64,000 bases of DNA from Phallusia fumigata (GCA_008931825.1 QXVZ01008153.1:1-64000), one strand, 5' to 3'. Numbered from the stretch's first letter, positions 50,106 through 62,899 are shown. The notes: generated by a model not told the origin, from the sequence alone. A program made the numbers and translations.

Positions 50106-51756
50106 AATTATTTAACTAAATACCAAACTAAAGCATTAGTTTTACACAAAAAAAACAAAACAATTCTTTTGAAGCCGCACGCAGATATTGAGTTTTATGA
50201 GACATGCTTGCGAACGTTACCACACATTTAATACACCAATGAAGATACGTCGAGATCTTTTTTATTCAGTAACGGTAAACTCAAAATAAAAATATGCATC
50301 AGTAGTTGTTTAGCGTAATTTAAAATATTTCTTAAAGTTTGTTGCAGGAATGTTCTTGATTACCTTAAGGTTTTTACACAGTAAATATTATTGGCGCATA
50401 ATGGCACATTCAAAGTATAATATTTAGACAATGGGAATTTCCCGTGCCTTTTTATTCAAATAAACGAACACCTAACAGATTTTGTCAAAAAGTTCAGATG
50501 ACCTTCTTCCAACATTTAAAGGTCAACAGAAGATTCTGTTTCCTCCTAGACTTTCTCTCGCATCCTGATGTGGCAGTTAGATGCAAGGGTTTAGTGCAGC
50601 AAGGGCGCTCCAGAGCTGGCCGCCACCGATGTATGTTTGTTTGTTTAATTTTTATCCTTGGACGGAGGGGGATGCTCGCGATAAGTCGCCGTCACCCGCC
50701 TCATTGCAGTTCCCTTGGATCATATTTCAGTTTATTTTTGTTAAAGCTGGTGACTTCTGTTTTGGTCCAGCCATCGCGTCCACTGAGTTTTTGAGCAATG
50801 TGGCATAAATTTCGTTCTCAGGGAAACAAATGCGACTAAGGCAACATTAGAACCCACAACCTTGCGAGCACGAGGCAGTCGCGCTAACCACTCGGCCATC
50901 TTGCCGGGTGAATTATTGGTTATTGAGGTCGAGCAAAGTGAAAGAGTAGTAGATTTATGTTCAGAGCTCCGGCGCCCATAAAATTACAACCAGTTAGCTG
51001 TTTTGGTTCAATTTATTTGCAACAAAATCACAACAGACAGTATAGAAGCAAAACAAACAATATCCAATAACAACCGATCCATGAAGCTGAAGCAAATACG
51101 CGTAACACAACTGTGCAGCATCAAAAAAACAGTTTTTACGAATGATAGATTTGTAAACATTTTAAACATTTAACATATTGTCGTCAATGCACGATCGGCT
51201 TTTTTACTGAACAAAGTAAGCAATTAGTATACACTTGGCAAAAACGCAGTACCTTGCGCAGCATGTACACAGAATAAATTACTACAGCGGTAAAGATTAT
51301 GGCTGAGGAATATTGCACGTAACAGAAAGGAAAACGTCAATCAAGTAAATAATTAGAGCTTGATTTATTCTGTGTGGTTTCAAAAGTAACAAGCCATAAG
51401 AGTAGTTGAGATGCGTGAATTTAGGAAACAAAAGATATCACAATTATAGTTTAAAAGATTTTACCCACAGGCACACCCGGCGCGCAAGCTATAGTTTGGC
51501 TTTGTTCGACCGAGAAAACGCAAATTTAAACATGTATTTCCACATACAAATCCAATATACCAGTCGAGCACAGTAGCACACAAAACAAGGGGTCAAGTCA
51601 AAAAACGGAAAGCATTGTAAAGGCACAGCAGTGCTTCATTCCGAAAAAGAACGTCGTTAGGAACATCTACGTCACAGTGCTCGTTACGTCATTACGGAAA
51701 CAGGCAAAGTCAAGTCGGCCAGCGAAAGAAGAAGAAAATTACTTGTTTCTATATTC
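50106..51756. other. Spacer between KTI12 start and protease stop
   Basis: About 1.65 kb that should contain the KTI12 promoter and the protease 3' UTR. One SINE copy in minus orientation (50630-50906) fills part of it. I see no exon in the remainder. AT-rich sequence just 3' of the protease stop contains several possible poly(A) signals but none stands out. Confidence 0.5.
50630..50906 (-). repeat. tRNA-derived SINE, minus orientation
   Basis: On the minus strand it starts CAAGATGGCCGAGTGGTTAG, has the B box region GGTTGTGGGTTCTAATG, the body word GCCACATTGCTCAA and a CAATGAGGCGGGTGACGG segment. It ends in AATTAAACAAACAAAC. It is a full-length member of the same family as the 26108 copy, located between KTI12 and the protease. 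Confidence 0.8.
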
Positions 51757-54700
51757 TCACAGACAGTCGTTCACCGACGCGATTTTGTCACGAACCCAAC
51801 TTTCGTATGACGTCATACGCGCGTAGATCCCCACGTGACCTGGCTCGCCGCAGCGAAAGCCAAATGACGTCACGCCGGCAAGGTAACTGGTCCCGTCGCT
51901 TCGCATGCAGCTAAGGGGGCCGCCCGAGTCACCCTGAAAAAGGGATAAATTTAGAAGAACTTGAAGCAAAAGCGAAAATCGGAGGTCGCAGACAAATTCC
52001 GAACACTAATTTTAGCCGAGGGCAAAAGCTTAGTTACATGAGCCACACTGAAGAGCGAAAAACCACTTTATTTAAAAAGCTTTGTTTGTTAATACAAGAC
52101 ACGGACTTAAAGGCCCAATTAAAACCAACAGCCAGAGGGCTGTGTGTGGTGAAAACATTGTAACACAAACAATGGCTGTTTTTAACTGATGACGTCAGCG
52201 AGTGCTACAACATTTGCATTACAACGTGTAATTACAAGCTCTTTGGCAGTTTTGTTGTAATTTGCTCTATTTTCACCAGAAAATGCATTCGTAAAGAACA
52301 TTCCAGTGACAGGTAACTTACATGGCACGTGTCAGTTTCCGCTTTGACCGGGTCACCAGCGCACAAATGGTGATTCTCCTCCAAAATCGTGTAGTTGGTG
52401 CCGAGTTTTCGACAAGTACCGTAAGCCAGTAATGGTACCTGAGCTTCAAGAAGCTTTTGACCAACAGGAGCTGAAAAAATTCAAAATATTTAGGCATAAA
52501 CAAATATGGTCCAAAATAATGCAAAATTAGTGTTTTAAATTAAGCTTTGTACGGACACATAGGAAGTATTTAGTGACAAAATCAGGACCAAGTAACGAAA
52601 AAGTCGTTTAGCGCATTAGGTGCTCTAGCTTTTTAATTAAAATTGCCTCTAAAGTTTGTTTACGTATCCACGTTACACAAAACCTCATGGTGTCAAACTA
52701 AAATTTTGTTAAAGTGCAGCTGAAAACCACAAACCACGATCTTCAAAAAATATAGGTAACAACGAGATTTCGCCAACAGATAAAAGTACACAACACACAG
52801 TGAAGCAATACCTTGCAAGGCGTCCCAGCCGGTAATGAAACAGCCCTCTCCGGGGTGGGGCTCGCTGCCTCCTGGCATACAGATTGGCGTGACGTCAGGT
52901 CCTGACTCCACTGGCCACCGTAGCTTGACCAAGGCGACGTCCGCTGTTGAAGGAAGTCGCTGTGTTAGTAACATAAAAAACATACACGCGACGCTTTTGA
53001 TTTTGTTAAAGCCTGGATTATTTCAGTCAAGGTTAACATTTTCCTTAAAGAATCGTGTTTATGTTTTGGTTTTTGCTTCCGCCTTAATTGGAAGGTTTTA
53101 AAACGCGTAGTTTTATAGCAAAGAAGAATGTTTTAGGGATAAGTCATTTGGATTATTTAATTAAAGTTAGAGCAGCCTTCACAAAAAAGCTTGCTTTCTA
53201 CGCAAACCTAACTACAGAACTTTAACCCAAAATCAAGTTTTCAAAGTTTTGCAAGCTGATACGTTAGTTATCGTTGCAATCAAATCTCCTCATACGTTAG
53301 TTATCGTTGCAGTCAAATATCGATGCAATCAAATCTCCTCACCTTTAGGGACGTCGATGAAGGAATAGTTTGGGTGAACAAATATCCGCGAGAGAAAATA
53401 CGGCGTTCCGTCTTGATGCAAGTGATTCATTCCAAACNCTTTATTTAAAAAGCTTTGTTTGTTAATACAAGACACGGACTTAAAGGCCCAATTAAAACCA
53501 ACAGCCAGAGGGCTGTGTGTGGTGAAAACATTGTAACACAAACAATGGCTGTTTTTAACTGATGACGTCAGCGAGTGCTACAACATTTGCATTACAACGT
53601 GTAATTACAAGCTCTTTGGCAGTTTTGTTGTAATTTGCTCTATTTTCACCAGAAAATGCATTCGTAAAGAACATTCCAGTGACAGGTAACTTACATGGCA
53701 CGTGTCAGTTTCCGCTTTGACCGGGTCACCAGCGCACAAATGGTGATTCTCCTCCAAAATCGTGTAGTTGGTGCCGAGTTTTCGACAAGTACCGTAAGCC
53801 AGTAATGGTACCTGAGCTTCAAGAAGCTTTTGACCAACAGGAGCTGAAAAAATTCAAAATATTTAGGCATAAACAAATATGGTCCAAAATAATGCAAAAT
53901 TAGTGTTTTAAATTAAGCTTTGTACGGACACATAGGAAGTATTTAGTGACAAAATCAGGACCAAGTAACGAAAAAGTCGTTTAGCGCATTAGGTGCTCTA
54001 GCTTTTTAATTAAAATTGCCTCTAAAGTTTGTTTACGTATCCACGTTACACAAAACCTCATGGTGTCAAACTAAAATTTTGTTAAAGTGCAGCTGAAAAC
54101 CACAAACCACGATCTTCAAAAAATATAGGTAACAACGAGATTTCGCCAACAGATAAAAGTACACAACACACAGTGAAGCAATACCTTGCAAGGCGTCCCA
54201 GCCGGTAATGAAACAGCCCTCTCCGGGGTGGGGCTCGCTGCCTCCTGGCATACAGATTGGCGTGACGTCAGGTCCTGACTCCACTGGCCACCGTAGCTTG
54301 ACCAAGGCGACGTCCGCTGTTGAAGGAAGTCGCTGTGTTAGTAACATAAAAAACATACACGCGACGCTTTTGATTTTGTTAAAGCCTGGATTATTTCAGT
54401 CAAGGTTAACATTTTCCTTAAAGAATCGTGTTTATGTTTTGGTTTTTGCTTCCGCCTTAATTGGAAGGTTTTAAAACGCGTAGTTTTATAGCAAAGAAGA
54501 ATGTTTTAGGGATAAGTCATTTGGATTATTTAATTAAAGTTAGAGCAGCCTTCACAAAAAAGCTTGCTTTCTACGCAAACCTAACTACAGAACTTTAACC
54601 CAAAATCAAGTTTTCAAAGTTTTGCAAGCTGATACGTTAGTTATCGTTGCAATCAAATCTCCTCATACGTTAGTTATCGTTGCAGTCAAATATCGATGCA

Positions 54701-57700
54701 ATCAAATCTCCTCACCTTTAGGGACGTCGATGAAGGAATAGTTTGGGTGAACAAATATCCGCGAGAGAAAATACGGCGTTCCGTCTTGATGCAAGTGATT
54801 CATTCCAAACACGACCCTCCATTTGTCACCAGGGTTGTCGCGATTCACTCGGTAATACCTGAAAACAAAACGCAAGTTTTATTTCCCAAAAAATATTAAA
54901 CTGAGTGAAACACACAAACCAAATCATATGTTATGAAACGTAATTTTTTATCCAAATTTTGTTTGTAGCTCTGTTAATTAAGAATACAGCGCGTAACCTT
55001 TAATTAACATCGTAAGCTTTTCCGAGAGCATATTTTTTAGTAAAACTAAACAGGAAATTAGCGCAGGTAAGCAATTTCTTTCAAACAAATACGCGATTCC
55101 AATTTAAAAAAAGTTATTTCGTTACAACAAAAAGAAATACTTACGAATCTTCACTGCAATGTCCGGCCGTAATAAACCAATACGGGGCGATAAGAGCGGC
55201 CCCGCACAGATGTTTCCACCCACAAGAACCCCCGTCACAATCGTAATGTTGCAAACTTCCATGCCACGGCCACCCGAATTCCTTCGATCGCTAGAAAAGA
55301 AATAGTTCGGGTTTAAGCCAAATTGTTGTACAAACTAATTTTGAGAAGCCAGTACAAGCCTCGTGTATACGTGTCAACTATTGCAGCTGGCTTTAATGTA
55401 GGTTCGTTTCCAGTCAACTGATGGTTCAAAAGCGTTTTTGGCAAGCCTATAAGGTTTGTAGATTGAGTCACAGTGGTGCGTCATTTCGTTTTTCCAAAAA
55501 TTTTAAAATCACCAACTCAACAGATTATATGAAACAAATTTTAAATAGTTGTGACATGTGTTTTTAGATTGATGCCTAATTTTCTACCTTGCATGTGTGG
55601 CGACCCATGTGTTTGGCCTGCAGAAACATAGGACCCAATGTAAAATAATGTAGTGAATGTATATCCTTTAAAAATTGAGTGATAGTGTATAATGGCAATT
55701 TGCTAAAAGGCACCCTTCCAGTATTTTGACGACCCAGTTGGCTGGTGCCAAGCCGTTACTTTATTCTGTCCGCTTAAAAAAAAGATAAAAATTTTCTAGT
55801 TTTTTCATGTATTTTCTTAATAGTATACAAGTCAATTGCAACGACTGTTGGAATTCTGTTTCTGCATTTACTTTGTAGAATAGGATTATATTTTCGGCGT
55901 GTTTCATTTGTTGATTCGAAAAGCGGTGGTTTTTTGTTAGCGCTGCACATACCTGGCCTCCGATAATCTTCTTAGTAGTTTTGTCGCCGGAATCCAACGA
56001 ACTTCTTCTCCCGCACTCAGTTGTAGTGAGGACGTGAGGGCGGGTGGCGTTGCAAGCACCAGGCGAGCACTCCACCGATTCTGTGGCCGGACCTTCGCAA
56101 CCTGAAATATTACGGCGGAAACTTGGTTAATTTTTAATGTATGGGATTTGAAACACTTATTTTTCGAAAATTTCTTTCCGTTTTGCTCCTCGTCTAAGAC
56201 TTTATAGCTAAACGCCAGCCGGAAAGGCGGAAAAAAGCACATCATCAAATGCTAATCAAAGGCGAAAAAAAGCACATCATCAATGCAAACGCTAAACGCC
56301 AGACGGTACGGTAAAAGAAACCCCAATCAGAAAACCGTTACTCAAAACATATTCGCAAACCTAAGAGACTTTAATACAAACTAGCATAGCTATATTACCC
56401 CGATCTTGGGTATTGAATAGACTAAACGGCATTTTTGCCGAGTTTGGTAACCGGGTCTCGCATAACGCTAATATAGAATGCGTACATGCATATGACGTAC
56501 CTGGAACACCGGGCGAACCCCTTCTACATGTGCGGGTTCTTTGTCGGACTCCAGTTTCACCGCAAGTGATGCTGCAGCAAGAGAACGAAGACCATTCTTG
56601 CCATTCTGGGCAATGCTAAAAATAACATAAAGATCAAATATTAAATTTGATTTCCATGTCAAATGCGGTTTGAACATTTCGGGCAGCGCTGAAAACAACA
56701 TGAAGATCATGTATTAAATTTAAATTTCATGTCAAATGCAGTTTGAACATTCCGGGCGGCGCTGAAAACAACATAAAGATCATGTTTGCAGTTTTGAATG
56801 CAGTTTGCCTTATTGATGGCACAAGCGAAAATCGAAAAGGTAAAATGCTTGGAGCGATATTATTGCTTGCATGTTTCTACTGCGAACACTTGAACTGAGT
56901 ACGCAAGCGCACACTTTGCATCGGTTTTAAAATCATTTTTCCCTGCGAAAAGATTTTGCAACTGTGAAACTTTACATTTCGCTAACCTTTTTAGCTTGGC
57001 ACCACCTTACATTACTGCGATAATTTATTACTAACGTTCAAATTGCAGCTTTTCTTGCTCCTGTCAGGTCCGATACACGGTGGGGCGTAACAACGACGAT
57101 ATTTGTACATACTTCCACCGCCACAAGTTTTGGAACATGACGAGTATTTGGTCCATTCTCCCCACTTCTGACATTCCTGCAAATGAATCACGAATTTGTG
57201 ATTTTTATCGCCCAAAACGTAATAAATTTTAAGAATATAAATGTAAGATTTTGGGTTTCGCGGAGATAAGCATACACGCGCTGTGTGGGCTTCAGTATCC
57301 TCAACACGTTTAGGAACAACCGTTTAGAAAGATTGACACAGCATTGACAGTAATCGTAACTGCCGAGTTTGTACGCACCTTGCCGGTTGTCAGAGGGCAA
57401 GATTTTTCTTCCCTGCCGACACCGTTGCACCGTCGGTAGTGCGGGATCATCGGGGTTTTGTTGATACACACTCGTGTTCTGTATTGTTTTCCAAACTTCC
57501 CCTGGCATTTTCCCGAACACGAACTAAACCTGGACCATCTGCTCCAACACGGTGGGGTGAAACATCTTCTGTAATCCAGGTTGAGCCCAGAACAGGTGGA
57601 GCTTGGTCCTGTAAGTAAGTGGTTCTGTTTCAGTTATAGTTACTACATATTTGCTTTTAGATATGGTTTCGTAACTGTACAATACATTTGTTGGATTGGT

Positions 57701-60048
57701 ATGCTCATTTTGGATGTAAAAACTGGCGACCTTTATGGTTTCGTTTCGTAACTTAAGAGCAGCCTATCAGAACAGAATGTTTGATTCTATGTAAGTACTG
57801 TTTCATATCTTTGCAGGTCAGTTCGTAAACCCATGTTCTTTGCTGAGACTGAGAGCGTTTATAACGTGCAACATGTGGCCCTCCAACAAACAACATGATC
57901 GTTAACGATCGCGTTGAAAAAACTGGGTATGAAACAAGTTCCAGCAAAAATCAGTCGATATAAAGGTCTGGGAATACAGATTTCGCTTTAAACACGACAT
58001 TGTCAGGACCTTACACAGATAGAATCCCTTTCCCCCAAAAAATAAATAAATAAATAAATAAATAAAATCAGAAAGTAAAAAAACCGATAACAAACTAAAA
58101 AATACCTTCTCGACCAAGACACGATCTGATCCTATAGCTGCTTCCCTTTCCGCACGTCGAACTGCACTGAGACCACTGCTGCCAGTTCGTCCATCTCGCA
58201 GCGCAGGACTCGGCTTCTACACATACTCTAGTGTTTGAGGCGCTCTGCCTTCCGCCCTTGCAAAGTCTAGAGTCAACGACTAAAATGGAAAAGGAACTGG
58301 GTAAACGATGCTGTTTCCTGTGCATTTTCTTTCGCCATATCAACACCTACACTCGAGGCTTTCTTCTAGTTGAATTGTAGGAAGAATCTTAAGAATGGGA
58401 GTTCCACTTGTTGAATCCACTCCGAGATTGACAGACCTAAAAGAATGCACCAGAACGATATGATTAGTTACTGCTGAACGAAGTAATGACGTCTATGTTA
58501 TTTCTTACTTATACAGTACCTGAACGTTTTCAACAAAGTCAAATATCACACGTCAATTTTTTAGCCAAAGTTTTATCAGTCCAAACACATTATATACACA
58601 AAACAGCACTTTAGAAAGCCAATAAAATAATTGAGATGTACAACCCCAAACATACCTGACAACGCAGTCTTTAGTTCTATGCCGCAGCCCAATTCCACAT
58701 GTGGTGGAACACGCTCCCCATGAATGCCAACTGCTCCACGTTGGGCAGGTTTTTCGCAACAGACAAATTCGCTGTTCGCGAATGTGCCCAGTGCAGGGTC
58801 TAAAAAAAGCAGTCGACCTTAAGTTGGACTAGGAGTGGTCAACTTATCAACACACGGGATCAACAAGTAAATGCAAAAGAGGAAGGCCGACTGGTTGTTA
58901 CATAGTTAGATGAAATATGCTGCTAGTCAAGCAAAAAAGCACAAAAACAGTAATATGACCAATTTTGAACTAAACTGCTGGGTCTTTAATCATCTCGTTC
59001 AAATGGCCTTTTAAAATGTGGCCAAAACGACGATCTTTGGCCGAAAAAATGGCCGTTGAAAGCAACATTTGCATCGGCCACGTAAACGGAATTATTAAAT
59101 ACGAACCGGCCATCTGTTCGCAGGCACTGTCTGTCGCGGTGTTGCATTCCTTGGCCACACGAGGCACTGCAACTGCTCCACAATCCCCAAATTGTCCATC
59201 TGAAAAAGAAAATGTTTAGGGCGATTTTACACAAACTGCGACTAAACGGTACTCGAGTACTCCTGACAACTTATTTCAGGATTACAAAACTTTAAACACG
59301 ATATTTAACTAAAAAAAACATGACTGAATACCAAACAATGTGTCGCCAATATATAATTTGGAAGTTACGTATGTTGGGTGCTCTCTTGCCTGTACAGGTA
59401 AGTTCCTAACCTATACCTTCTTTATGATGTCATATTATCTTCATAAAGATCATGCCGAAAAAGCGTTTATAATGAGCAATATCAGGCCGTCCAACAGACA
59501 TGATCATCGATATCGCTATTTTAGTGCAGAGCACTCACCTGGTGGTATCAGGGATTGCGGTGGCAGCACATGGGAGGCACTGGCGAAATTGGTAGAGTGC
59601 TAAAAAAAGAAACAACACAGCTCACGTTTTGAATCCAAATGACACCAGACAGGCATTTTGCCAAAGATAAAGTTGATTCACAAGCAAAATAAACCCCAAA
59701 ACTTTCCATACCAATAGGCATATGGCAGTGACGTTAACAACGAGATAAGAAACCGGTTTTACTACAAAAGAAAAGTGGTAACACTTGTTCACAATTTCGT
59801 GTGCATAATTTAATCATTGCCCTAAACTATGTTTATATATATTCTACCTGAATTTTGATTATTGTGTTTTACTTCAGATAAACAATTAGAGTTATCACAC
59901 AAACAAACCGTCTTCACTTACGTTCAAGGCAGGTGGTGTCTGTGCTACTTCCAATGCAGGTTCTATTCCTGAACTGAAATCCAATGCTACCACATCTGTT
60001 CGAACTGCAGCGACTCCATTTCACCCATGGCGAGAGACTTAGGGAGAC
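51757..60048 (-). CDS. Multi-TSP1 trypsin-like serine protease (N-terminus unresolved)
   Basis: Secreted-type protein. Seven TSP1 modules, N to C, with Trp/Cys motifs: 59921-60048 ([13 protein letters not shown]), 59111-59200 ([17 protein letters not shown]), 58657-58799 ([15 protein letters not shown]), 58106-58279 ([15 protein letters not shown]), 57369-57608 ([16 protein letters not shown]), 57040-57178 ([17 protein letters not shown]), 56502-56617 ([15 protein letters not shown]). Exon 55953-56101 ends the last module and gives an activation site, Lys-Lys then IIGGQ. The trypsin domain follows: 55145-55290 (His in FITAGHC), 54716-54858, 54185-54316 (Asp in DVALVKL), 53695-53843, and 51757-51933 (Ser in GDSGGP). 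The Asp of DTCHGDSGGP predicts Arg/Lys specificity. Phases agree through all protease exons. Short exons at 58347-58437 and about 59540-59601 are less certain. Two of the protease exons also occur at 52812-52943 and 52322-52470 because of an exact assembly duplication. The signal peptide and first exons were not identified. Confidence 0.85.
52066..53437. repeat. First copy of exact 1,372-bp duplication
   Basis: It is identical, as far as I compared, to 53439-54810 at a constant offset of 1,373. It carries the protease exons 52322-52470 and 52812-52943 and a truncated piece of the exon seen complete at 54716-54858. The copy stops abruptly at the single N at 53438, inside that exon. This looks like two contig ends that overlap but were not merged. 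Confidence 0.9.
53259..53338. repeat. Short tandem repeat, ~33-bp unit
   Basis: TACGTTAGTTATCGTTGCA occurs twice, with CAATCAAATCTCCTCA after the first unit and again at the end. It lies in the intron directly beside the protease exon and appears again at 54632-54711 through the assembly duplication. Confidence 0.6.
53439..54810. repeat. Second copy of exact 1,372-bp duplication
   Basis: It repeats 52066-53437 and continues into unique sequence that completes the interrupted protease exon (54716-54858). Using one copy only gives a normal, in-frame trypsin domain. Using both would duplicate the Asp-bearing exon and the exon before the catalytic serine. Confidence 0.9.
56602..56790. repeat. 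73-bp tandem repeat across a TSP1 exon acceptor
   Basis: Units start at 56602, 56675 and 56748 with CATTCTGGGCAATGCTAAAA, CATTTCGGGCAGCGCTGAAA and CATTCCGGGCGGCGCTGAAA, followed by AACATAAAGATCA-type sequence. The first unit includes the 5' edge of TSP1 exon 56502-56617 and its splice acceptor (minus strand). The array therefore grew from the exon-intron border. About 2.5 units are present. Confidence 0.7.
58036..58069. repeat. (AAAT)n microsatellite
   Basis: About seven AAAT units lie in the intron just 3' (minus strand) of TSP1 exon 58106-58279. Confidence 0.9.
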
Positions 60049-62831
60049 CTGTGACGAAACAATACTGTTTTTAAAAAAAATCTGGACTTTTATCAGGAGT
60101 GTTTGCAAACAAACAGTTTCATTGATCGTATTTTAAAACTACACAGTGACGAAATAGTAGGCGTTGGAATGTACACTGTGTCCAGCACGCATTTTTTAAG
60201 TGCCTTAGAATGTTATCAGAGTAGCCACCTGCCCTATATTCATCGACGAAAGGCTTTATCTAGCATCCAGCTCGACTTTATTGGCTTCGGAGAATGTGAC
60301 ATCTACAAACCGCTGTTGATGTATTTATCTGAGGCCAAGCAAATGTTTGTTGATAATGTCGACATCAAAAACGTTTGTGACGTACCTTTTAATGCGTGTT
60401 TTGAAATCAGAGGTCTTATCAGTCGTTAGTGAGGTCAATCAGCAGTGTTATTTGTGGTTGTGGTAAACTATGATTTGTATTGGTTACCGGTTCAGTGTAT
60501 TTTAGGCTTTTTAGGAGGTTTTGCTGCGGCTAGCCTAAAGCTTGGTATAATATTCAGTTGTCTTTTTTCTGTAAAGTGTAAAGTTGGTGTTTAGTATTTT
60601 AATCTTTTTAGCCCGTTATTTTTTTTAAAAAAGCTAAATGTTTGTTTAAAAGTTGTTTTGTAAGGTAAGGCGATTGGCCCGAACTATAAGCAATGGAAAA
60701 TTTCACATCATAGCACTTACAACTATTATAAAACCATTTTCCAAAAGACATAACGTTACAGGTTTGTCAGAGACAATTTAGTTCAATATTAAAAACTAGT
60801 TCCCTACTAATGTCAGGTTTGGATGTCTGAGTTAGGCATAGGTATACACAAAAAACATAAGGTCAAACTCAATTTTCTTTGGTAACCCAAGTTACCACAC
60901 AATTTGGCACTTTTTCATGTCATTTTGTGCAGAACAATGGTTCCCTATTTGGAAAGTGTGTGGGTAAAAAATGTAATTCGAATGTGTTTATAAAAATGTC
61001 GGGCCGAAGCCCGTTGCCAAAATCCGAATTTAATTAAGCTTGGACGGTAGTGGTCTTTGATTGCGGTGGGTACATTTTTTGGCACACGTGCTGTTTAATG
61101 TAAACGACCTGCTTATAAAACAGGTCTGGTATTATTATGCAACACAACAACCACCGACATGAGCAAGTGCAATCATTCAACGCTTTATTTTTGCAAATTT
61201 GCTTCAAGAAGTTACATCATCAGCGCTGATTTTAACTGCCCGACGTGTGTGGCGTGAAAAGCAAAATTGTGAAATAATTTTTGCAAAGGTAAAATCAGCA
61301 ATAGTTAAACCAATGTTTGTCTTGGAAACCGCCTACATTTAATTACCCTTCAACAAAAGGGCATCGATAAAAAAAATTGTGTAACACGTTTGTTAACGGC
61401 GTGGGGCGTTGCCGCCAAGCTTGTTTCATAAACAGAGAAAGTTTGTTGCGTAAATGTACCAGGCTGGGTTTTAGGAAGGGCAATTTGTACGGTCTTAATG
61501 TAAGTCCACTGTTGTCTAAAAACTGTGAGATTTACGGGTACAACAAGGATATTCGGACATTATCTTGTTCATCATAGTAACACATTAAATCGGGATCAAA
61601 CTGGTACACAGATTTAAAAAGTGCAACTTTAATCACGTTGCAAATGAATCACCGTCATTCCGTTTGGCAATGCGGACAACGTTAAAAATCTTCACCTCGC
61701 GTCGTAAGTTTTCCTGGAATTTAAGTGTCGTTTTCCTGGTATTTTTGATCGAATCGCGATGGCCGCTTAACAACAAGATGTAAGCGAGAATTACAAGCCG
61801 GCACGCCCGCAACAAACAAGGTCAAAAGACGTCTTGCCGGAATTTCAAGTCTCTTCTTCTAAAAGGTGATTTCTTTATCGTCTTTTGGTTATTTTAGTCA
61901 AACGATCACAAAGCCAAATTGCCTGGCCGCTGATTTAATAGGTAAACTTTATTCATCATTTTGTAGCTGCTGTTAAATAGATTAAACCAAGTTTTTGTTG
62001 CGCTTTGGGTTTTCTAATACTAATTTTGTTGTAGAAAGTGATTGGCCACCATTTTGTTTTTAATGTCCTAGTTTGCGGTCGTCCACAGTGAGCTCACTTT
62101 GCATAATCTTTTGTCAATGTTAAACGAGGTTTTAGGAAATCGTCCCCTTTTTTATGTCAAAATTAGCCAAAAGATAAACCATAGCTAATTTGGAACAACA
62201 GCAGACTAAATATAAACCACATTGTAAATTTTCCACCCGCCAAAGACAAATCCGACCATAATTAACAATTACACATTTGATTGCAAAGTCGTGGTCGTGA
62301 GCCACTTTCAATTCACGATTCTATTCCACATGTAATTCCGTCGTATGTGGTCCACCGTCATAATGCTGTCAGCTCAGACAGTTGTGGTCAAGTTCGACAG
62401 CCACAAACCTGAATCAATCTGCGGCCTAAGGCAACGGGAATCCACGAATTTTCAATTCCTGGATGGCGCGGCTAAATTACAATAGGGATTGTGGATTTGT
62501 CAAGAGAATTTTCGAGCGAAAATAACACTTTCGACGAGCCGAGCACTCTTAAATTTTTGTATTTGGTTGACCGCATGTCAGCCGGGCGATATGATTGTAG
62601 GAAGTGCAAAGTTACGTGTTTGTTTCTTGTTTGTGTATTCAGGTTATTTTGCTGTGCTTACAATGATGATTTTAATTCGTCCAATATAAGTGTAGTATTT
62701 TTTAAATTATTAAGTGTTCGCAAAATGATGCATACAAAATGCCCGTTCAAATAGGAAAGTCATAACCTATTAACACTATATGTTTCAGGCGACTCTGCTT
62801 TACCCAACTTGTTCACAATGAAATTCTACTT
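60049..62831. other. Unexplained stretch upstream of first TSP1 exon
   Basis: 2.8 kb of AT-rich DNA with no recognised exon in the protease orientation. A 108-codon plus-strand frame at 60103-60429 has a few cysteines but no motif I know. If the exon at 62832-62899 belongs to the protease gene, this is an intron; otherwise it is intergenic. Confidence 0.4.
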
Positions 62832-62899
62832 ACCACCGATCGTTGACGACGTAAATGCAGTAGTGACGTTAACTTGGTGTCATGGGCAAGGTTTAAATC
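62832..62899 (-). CDS. Possible small exon upstream of the protease
   Basis: A 68-nt open segment lies between a strong acceptor (T-run then TAG) and a strong donor (GTAAGTAG) on the minus strand. One frame reads LNLAHDTKLTSLLHLRRQRS. It is in the right place to be an N-terminal or linker exon of the TSP1 protease, but nothing in the peptide identifies it. Confidence 0.3.

Noticed and set aside
60103-60429. 108-codon plus-strand open frame beside the TSP1 exons
   Set aside because: No domain or splice context identified. The sequence is antisense to the protease gene and could be chance.
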